From contig OZ024927.1 of the NCBI GenBank assembly GCA_964017235.1, positions 20,045,160 to 20,109,159 of the forward strand: a stretch of 64,000 bases of DNA, written 5' to 3'. Within the stretch, counting starts at the first letter, position 1. The number at the start of each line of letters is the position of its first letter. The notes under the pieces were generated by a model that saw nothing but the letters and a program-made list of their open reading frames with translations, had not been told where the DNA came from and ran no database searches. A program made the position numbers and the translations under genes. This document shows positions 57,506 to 64,000 of this stretch, in pieces. The DNA is from Sabellastarte sp. h YS-2021 (Eukaryota > Annelida > Polychaeta > Sabellida > Sabellidae).

Positions 57506-57550
57506 ACTCAAATTTCCCTCCCGCCTCCCCGCAAGTCATTCTTTTACTTG

Positions 57551-57764
57551 CAACAAAAATAATGAAGTAAACAATGTGGTCATGTGACCTAATTGGCGGG
57601 AGGACGGACTACTGTAACCCAATGGCTTGATTAAGGTTGTTATATAACCTTAAAAATCGCATCTCTGCGTTGGCCATTGGGTTGGATGGCTCCAACAAAT
57701 AGCTACTGTTAGGAAATGGTAAGTATTTCTAATAAAAATTTAAATTACTATTAAATTTTTCAAA
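57551..57764 (-). repeat. DIRS C right inverted terminal repeat
   Basis: Complement of 52125-52314 plus the extra right-terminal bases. Begins caacaaaaataatgaagtaa. Confidence 0.9.
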
Positions 57765-58110
57765 TTCAACTTAGTAACTCATATATATGACTTAGTAACT
57801 GGTATATACAATTTAATGAGGCATATATTATTTTGTTTATTTGGGTTTTAACCTCTCTCCAACACTGTATAGGTCTTATCACGACGGGTAGTTTTATGGG
57901 CAGAGGAAACCAGTACATACAGTTGGTCAAGGTTCTGTACTGTAAACTGCCGACCATTGGTAAGAAACTACCATTTTTCCCACATAGGATTCAGGGTTTG
58001 AACTGCTGACCTTGTATATGCACAAGTTATCAAGTTGTATATATGAGTTATTAAGTAATATATGCAAGTTATTGTCATATATATGAAATATCCAGTTGTA
58101 TATACAAGAT
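57765..58110 (+). repeat. Minisatellite acttagtaactcgtatata, right part, with SINE
   Basis: Array units resume at 57765 (attcaacttagtaactcata) and again at 58015-58110. In between, 57835-58010 is the inverted 3' part of the SINE family at 48481 (tttgggttttaacctctc; tgtaaactgccgaccattgg). Confidence 0.7.
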
Positions 58111-59850
58111 AGTGTATATGATTTTGGCAGCCTAGAGCTGCCATATTTTTTTAACGTTGCTCTATTTCTTGTATGTCCATATTACCTACTTCAATTCTTG
58201 GATTTAAATAGCACGTGCATGTACAATTGAAAACTGCGCCCTTATCCATGCAGCTGTAAAAATGTGTATCAAACCTAATGTTTGGTGATGAAGTTTATGA
58301 TTTTTAGAGTTGTGGATGATAATGTATGAATATTTTAGGAAAACCAACTAAGTTACAAAAATACCATAAATAGATACCAAATATTTGAATATTCACCAAA
58401 TACCATGGCTAAATATTCAACTAGTGATTTTGCTATTTGTTTTCTTGCTTCGTGGATACCAGTTACCCTATGGTGGCTATCTGTTTCCATAGTTTAACAA
58501 CAATTGGAGCTTTCACACATTTAGAAATGAGCAAGCAGATTTTAATAATGTCTCCAGTTGAACATGAAAACCAAACAGGGCAGAAAAATGGCCCACCATG
58601 GCTGAACATCTCATTTTAATTCAAGAAAAGGTGAATGCAAACTTAAAACAGATAATAGAGTTATTGTGATGTAGCCTCCAAAAAATAGTTGAAAAACAAA
58701 AGCACTTGGAGAGTGCAGACCTCTGCCAAGGCACGTAATAATAAACAAATTGAAAAATCCGGATTTTTTGTGTGCAGATAGTGATCCAGATCACTCTCAA
58801 AATTTAATGTGATCTAAGTCGGGTAAAGAATCTTGACTCAAGATCCATCAGTTCCAACCAGCAGTATTTGTGTAATCCTGATAACAAACAGACAAAGAAA
58901 CGATCATGAAAATAATACTTCTTTGGCAGAGGTAACTAGATCCAGTACATCGGAGAGTAATCCACTGGTCAAATCAGAAAGCATCAGAAAATGCCAGCCA
59001 ATGATTTCAAATTCCAAAGCTTGAGGACACATAGTAAGTGAATTATAAGAACTTTCAAGTTTGTCTAAGTGTTTGACCTTGAAGAATGGGTCCAAGATTA
59101 AATCTGACATCAAAATCATTCCTAGTCCATGATTTTCTACAACTCGGTTTGACATTCCAACTGTCTCGGATCAATAACAAAAATGATATGGGGACTTTAA
59201 AGTTTGGCCAAAATCAGGGGTATTTTGGTAATTTCCAGATAACCTATACTGAACAGAGTGAAGGTTAAATGTTTGCATGACTGTGTACATGACATATATG
59301 TGTTGCATATATTACCAATGTAGATTTTCAATTTCTACTTGTGACAACCAGTAACCTTCAGCAGTGAAGTCAGTAAATACCCAGCAAATGTAAAATAGAT
59401 ATACCCTTCTGGGGTCAAAAGGTAAGTTTGGGGTTTGGAGCCTGTTGATTTTCTTAATTTAAAGAGGAAAGGAGTAGAAAAAAATTCATCTACCAGTTCG
59501 CCTCTAACATGCTCACCTAGAAACACGGAGGACATTGGTCCAATCCTAGATACAGACACATTACTTGGCTTGGACAACCATTTCAAAATAGTGGTCCTCT
59601 GTAAGAATCCCATTTCCAGTGAAGTGGCAAGCAAATGAACCCCGGGACAGTGATAAATCTTCATCTCTGAGAATCTGACTTTCAGTCATGGGGTTTTCAG
59701 TTACTACAGCTTGGATTGAAATTGTGCAGTCAAGCTATGTAAAATAGTGCCTATAGTAAGTGAAAATACTATAGAGCAAAACAACCATATAATTGCGGAC
59801 TTCATGCCACATTCAGGGAGGAAATAATGTTGCATTTCCAGAATGGTATG
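58111..59850. other. Mostly unassigned, one dispersed repeat
   Basis: 58710-58905 contains cacttggagagtgcagacct, ctgccaaggc and gatccagatcactctcaaaa, a dispersed invertebrate repeat also partly present at 46020-46120. The rest has no gene I can support; short frames near 59086-59664 have no domain. Confidence 0.45.
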
Positions 59851-59860
59851 CAGCCGGGGA

Positions 59861-59879
59861 GGGGGGGGGGGGGGGGGGG
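59861..59879 (+). repeat. G19 homopolymer
   Basis: Run of 19 G preceded by cagccgggga and followed by (tg)n. Length uncertain for technical reasons. Confidence 0.85.
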
Positions 59880-60069
59880 TGTGTGGATTATTTAGGTGCA
59901 GCCACTGATAAGTGAGGCAGGGTTTACACATGATACAAATGTTTGTATGTGTACATTATTATTACGGGAGTAAATATTCTTGCCCTGGAATTTATGAGTA
60001 CATGATGGACATATTGAAGTTCTTAAATCTTTTTAGTTTTTTACTCCACAGCCCTTAAGGGCTGTCCGG

Positions 60070-61039
60070 TGTAGCGCGAGATAATGACTCCCCTATATTT
60101 GTCACTAGGGGGGTAAAATATTGCAATGGGGGTTGAAATATTTTGACTCCCCTTGCAAGATTTGGAATCCCTCCCCAACTTGGTGATGCAGTGTAACACT
60201 TGTAATCTATTTAATATTGCTGTGGGGCAAAGCACATGCATTCTATTGCTCTATTATTTATTTATGTTGATTTTATATTTTTGCACGATAATTATTGCAT
60301 CAAATCTTATACAAAAGTGTGCTTTTTGTTGAGATTTCTTTTGGCATTAATAATAACATTCACATAATTGATTATTTTATACAGTGTCTTAGGAAAATAG
60401 CCCAAACTCATAAATGAAACAAATCAACATCAAAATAATATATAAATACAATGAGGCCTAGTCAAATATATATTGTGGTAATTTTATGATTGAGCCTTAT
60501 TATTTAATTTAACAAAGATTTATTAAGATAACTATGTTTTCACAAGTCAGTGCAAACTAATATGAAATGTAACTAAATCAGACAAATCAAATTGATGAAT
60601 TTTGTAATACAACACACTGATATGCATATAAAATTGCATCTTTTTGCTAGGTTATATGGGTATTTGTCTATTTAAGAACTTAGCCTGTAAAGAAAATTAT
60701 GATTAAGCTAATCATTTTCCTTATATACATGTAAATATGTAAAGTATCAACCCAAAACACATCAAAAGAATCTTAGGTATTGTTACTATATTCATGTATT
60801 GGCAAATGTCCACTTGACTAAATAAACACACTATTGTATTGTCCCTTTGTCTCTTTTAATAGAGAGGGGAGTAAATATCTAGCAGGGGGTGATTATCTTG
60901 CAGCCCTGTCTGCTATATTCTTACGCCCCCTAATCCCTCTATTGTTTGGGGTGCAAAATATTGCTTGCAAGATAATTACTCCCCTAAAGATCAAAGGAGG
61001 GGGTGCAAAATATAGCGGGAGTCATTATCTTGCGTTACA
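60070..61039. mobile_element. Ginger-like non-autonomous DNA transposon
   Basis: Ends TGTAGCGCGAGATAATGACT and (complement of the right end) TGTAACGCAAGATAATGACT. It is flanked by CCGG at 60066-60069 and 61040-61043. Compared with the other copies of the host element (ggctatcagggtattg), removing the element plus one CCGG restores the expected length, so CCGG is a 4-bp target duplication. TGTNR ends and CCGG duplications are features I recall for the Ginger1 superfamily; that assignment is from memory. The interior contains inverted gtaaaatattgc / gcaaaatattgc words and no transposase. Confidence 0.65.
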
Positions 61040-61084
61040 CCGGGTATTGTTTTCACCCAATGTGTCCAGATGGGCAGGCATTCA

Positions 61085-62460
61085 GGCCTTCGGGTGGGCG
61101 GCGGGAAAAGTTTGTCTGCGCTGTATCTCAAAAACTGTAAGGTGTAGGAAGTTGATACGTGGTAGGGACATTGGTTAGGGGGTGTAGGTGTGCTATGTCC
61201 TGGTGTGACATTGATTAGACCTTTGACCTTATCACAGTGACCTTGACCTATAAAATCTTGTCCAGGCTATATCTCGGAAACTGTAAGGTGTAGGAAGTTG
61301 ATACTTGCTAGGAACATTGGTTGGGGGAGTAGGTGTACAATGTCATGGTGTAACCTTGATTTAACCTTGACCTATAAAATATTGTCCGGGCTTTATCTCG
61401 GAAACCGCATATGTTGGGAAATTGGTTAGGGGGTGTAGGTGTGCAACATTGTGGTGTGACCTTGATTTTACCTTTGACCTTGCCGTAGTGACCTAGACAT
61501 ATAAAATCTTGCCTGGGCTATATCTCTGAAACCGTAAGATGTAGGAAGTTGATATTTGGTAAGGACATTGATTGGGGGTTGTAGGGGTGCAACATCATGG
61601 TGTGACATTGAGTTGACCTTTGACCTTGCTGTAGTGACCTTGACCCATAAAATCTTGTCTGGGCTATATCTTGGAAACTGTAGGGTGTAGGAAGTTGATA
61701 CGTGGTAGGGACATTGGTTAGGGGGTGTAGGTGTGCTATGTCCTGGTGTGACATTGATTAGACCTTTGACCTTATCACAGTGACCTTGACCTATAAAATC
61801 TTGTCCAGGCTATATCTCGGAAACTGTAAGGTGTAGGAAGTTGATACTTGCTAGGAACATTGGTTGGGGGAGTAGGTGTACAATGTCATGGTGTAACCTT
61901 GATTTAACCTTGACCTATAAAATATTGTCCGGGCTTTATCTCGGAAACCGCATATGTTGGGAAATTGGTTAGGGGGTGTAGGTGTGCAACATTGTGGTGT
62001 GACCTTGATTTTACCTTTGACCTTGCCGTAGTGACCTAGACATATAAAATCTTGCCTGGGCTATATCTCTGAAACCGTAAGATGTAGGAAGTTGATATTT
62101 GGTAAGGACATTGATTGGGGGTTGTAGGGGTGCAACATCATGGTGTGACATTGAGTTGACCTTTGACCTTGCTGTAGTGACCTTGACCCATAAAATCTTG
62201 TCTGGGCTATATCTTGGAAACTGTAGGGTGTAGGAAGTTGAAACTTGGTGGGGACATTGGTCAGAAGTTGTACGTGTGCAACGTCATGGTGTGACCTTTA
62301 TTTGACCATTGACCTTGTCATAGTGACCATGAGTTTTAAAATCTTGTCTGGGCTATTTCTTGGATTTCATAAGCTGTCGAAGGTTGACACTTGGTAAGGA
62401 CATTGCTTAGGGGGTGTAGGTGTGCATCATGGTGTCACCTTTAACTTTAGCTCTGCCAAA
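61085..62460 (+). repeat. 146-bp satellite with DR1 motif, array 3
   Basis: About nine units marked by ggctatatctc.gaaac.gtaa. 61141-61680 and 61684-62229 are a near-identical duplicated block of about 543 bp (several units), recognised by the shared variant gttgatacgtggtagg at both starts. DR1-type tgacctttgaccttg remains in several units; variants such as gattagacctttgacc have lost one half-site. Confidence 0.9.
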
Positions 62461-62848
62461 GTGTTCACCTGCCATATTTGAGACAGATCTTATGACAAAG
62501 ATATATGGATTGCTGCAACTGATTACTATATGCACTTTTACATAATTTTGCTATTTCCATTGACAGCTATTCTCCATTTAATAAATTTTACAGCTTTATA
62601 ATTTTTAGTTTACTGATTAATGCTGTCATCTTGCTGTTGAATTTTCTTGTTTTAATACTTTATCTTTACATACATTTTCTTACTCTTAGATGTTATTTTC
62701 TCTACTTAAACATTATTTGGAGCTTTATATAAGTGTCACTGCTCTGAAAATATCCTGATCTTTGTACTGTTTCACTACTTCTATATCTCATAATGTTGAA
62801 AACTATTTCCCCAGGCTGTGGGGTACGGGCATCTCTGATGCTATTTTT

Positions 62849-64000
62849 CCCTCCAGTCTATAAATGTTCTCGGTCCTTCTCAACCCTGGCTCTTTCAGAG
62901 TGACTATTCACCATTTCAAAATGACCATTTCAAAACCTAACTGAACAAAGTAAAGAAATCTGATTGATACCAACTGAACTTCAGTTTGGCCATTTAAAAA
63001 GAAAGGAATTCTTGAGTAAGCAAGCACTTGAAGTTACTTGAAAAACACGAAATGCCAGCCAAAGATTAATTTAAGAGAAATGGCCAACAAGTTAATTTCA
63101 AGTAAACACACAGGCCATTTAAAATCAAAACTTGGTTTAGATTTTAAATAGCCACAGCCATGTGAACATGGCCATTCTTATTAAGAGCAAGTAATATAAA
63201 AATATGCTCGAGACACATGAAAACCCAAGCCTAAGTTCAAGGTTAAAGTTTTGACTCTATGCTTCCAGACAGCTGTTTAAAGCCATCAATACTTTTCACA
63301 TGTTGGCCTGAGGTTGATTTGAATCCACAAACCATTGTTATTACTATTAATTTCTGTGTGTGAATCAGTCTTCATTCAGTCTTATTGGCAACCTTGTAAA
63401 ATTTCTAACCTTTCTTTTGGACTTTTAGATTTTAGTGGCAAAATATTTCCGCCATGTTGATATCTGTTATTTAAAGTACATGTAATTAAAACTCTTAGTT
63501 CATTGAGATTTGACATCTATATATGAGCACATTATGGTCAAGGAACACTTGTGGGTGTAAACTCTTCAAATCCCACATTTCCATTGACAATGTCAAATGC
63601 TGCTGCTTTGTTAGTAACAGAGTTATGGCCAACATTCCCATTCCACTTCCAAGAATGAAGGTCTTGATTTAGACAAGAATGTTCTGGAGCATTTATAATG
63701 TTCAGGGAATGAGTCTTAAAATCCTAGACTGTCCATTCCCTTATTGAATCCTACACACTGCCTTGCTACTAGTTGCTAGAGTATGAATCCATTCTCATTG
63801 ATTACAATTTATTGCATGATCTAACCCAAAAGCTGGTTAATACCACAAATGTAGTAAAATGTAAAAAGTGTATATCATTAACTAAAAAGAATATATGACA
63901 TTACATGACCAAACACCAAGTTAGTTTGAAAACAGGAATATATAATCATTATGTTGAGATAATGTATAGAATTAACCAAGTCTTATGCAGTGTCCAATCC
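62849..64000. other. Unassigned
   Basis: No coding region, known repeat or RNA gene recognised up to the window end. Confidence 0.4.

Larger units (their letters stand above)
52125..57764 (+). mobile_element. DIRS-like retrotransposon C (dead ORFs, fresh ends, 5640 bp)
   Basis: Ends TTTTATAGCG and AAATTTTTCAA, confirmed by the ICR junction cgctataaaa|ttgaaaaatt at 57449/57450. The left and right repeats are perfect inverted copies as far as I can compare, including variants not found in B (such as cacatgaccacattg). Coding remnants of gag, RT, RNase H and recombinase follow the order of B but carry many stops and indels. The host minisatellite continues across with no duplication. Confidence 0.92.
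60041..62848 (+). mobile_element. DR1-satellite element, copy 3 (interrupted)
   Basis: 5' end ctCCACAGCCCTTAAGGGCT, then a Ginger-like insertion at 60070-61039, then gtattgttttcacccaatgt, about nine satellite units, the shared tail and the 3' end ggctgtggggtacgggcatc...gatgctattttt. Confidence 0.6.

Noticed and set aside
59335-59664. 109-residue minus-strand ORF
   Set aside because: No domain and no splice context I could support.

Overview
This window is eukaryotic, repeat-dense, AT-rich and intron-containing. It looks like a marine invertebrate, most likely a mollusc. The reasons are DIRS-type tyrosine-recombinase retrotransposons, Helitron-like elements that carry satellite cores (the 'pearl' style known from bivalves), tRNA-derived SINEs, and a MADF-domain gene with a very long first intron. 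The phylum is inferred from repeat style, not from a marker gene. There are no operons, CRISPR arrays or intact tRNA/rRNA genes.

Host genes. One gene can be read on the + strand from 1364 to 23175. Five exons with matching splice phases encode two MADF (Myb/SANT-like) DNA-binding domains and a C-terminal BESS-like tail, about 416 aa. Its 18.4 kb first intron holds several mobile elements and an 18-copy 169-bp satellite. Two orphan exon candidates with good splice sites lie at 23908-24105 (minus) and 51446-51533 (plus).

Mobile layer. Three DIRS-like retrotransposons occur: A (25268-33352, decayed, with a Helitron-like element inserted in its RT gene), B (37628-43330, three long ORFs open, identical inverted terminal repeats over the stretch compared), and C (52125-57764, ORFs ruined but terminal repeats pristine). 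Each has split terminal repeats plus an internal complementary region (ICR) that spells out the circle junction, so for B and C the ends can be placed to the base. Each sits inside a different tandem array that resumes on the other side with no target duplication. In B and C, gag-like, RT/RNase H and tyrosine recombinase ORFs would work together: RNA is copied to a circle primed on the ICR, and the recombinase integrates it.

Other layers. A 6.1 kb Helitron-like element (5805-11909) with tandemly repeated internal and 3' segments sits in the loop of a palindromic MITE (5721-11982). Three copies of a second family (12374-13629, 33836-35098, 60041-62848) carry a 146-bp satellite with a perfect nuclear-receptor DR1 motif in most units; the third is interrupted by a Ginger-like insertion with CCGG target duplications. 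A 169-bp satellite, two related 133/155-bp satellites, foldback MITEs, SINEs and LINE remnants fill most of the rest. Regions 756-1363, 4503-5720, 17301-19290, 45196-47380, 49500-51060, 59000-59850 and 62849-64000 hold nothing I can name with confidence.
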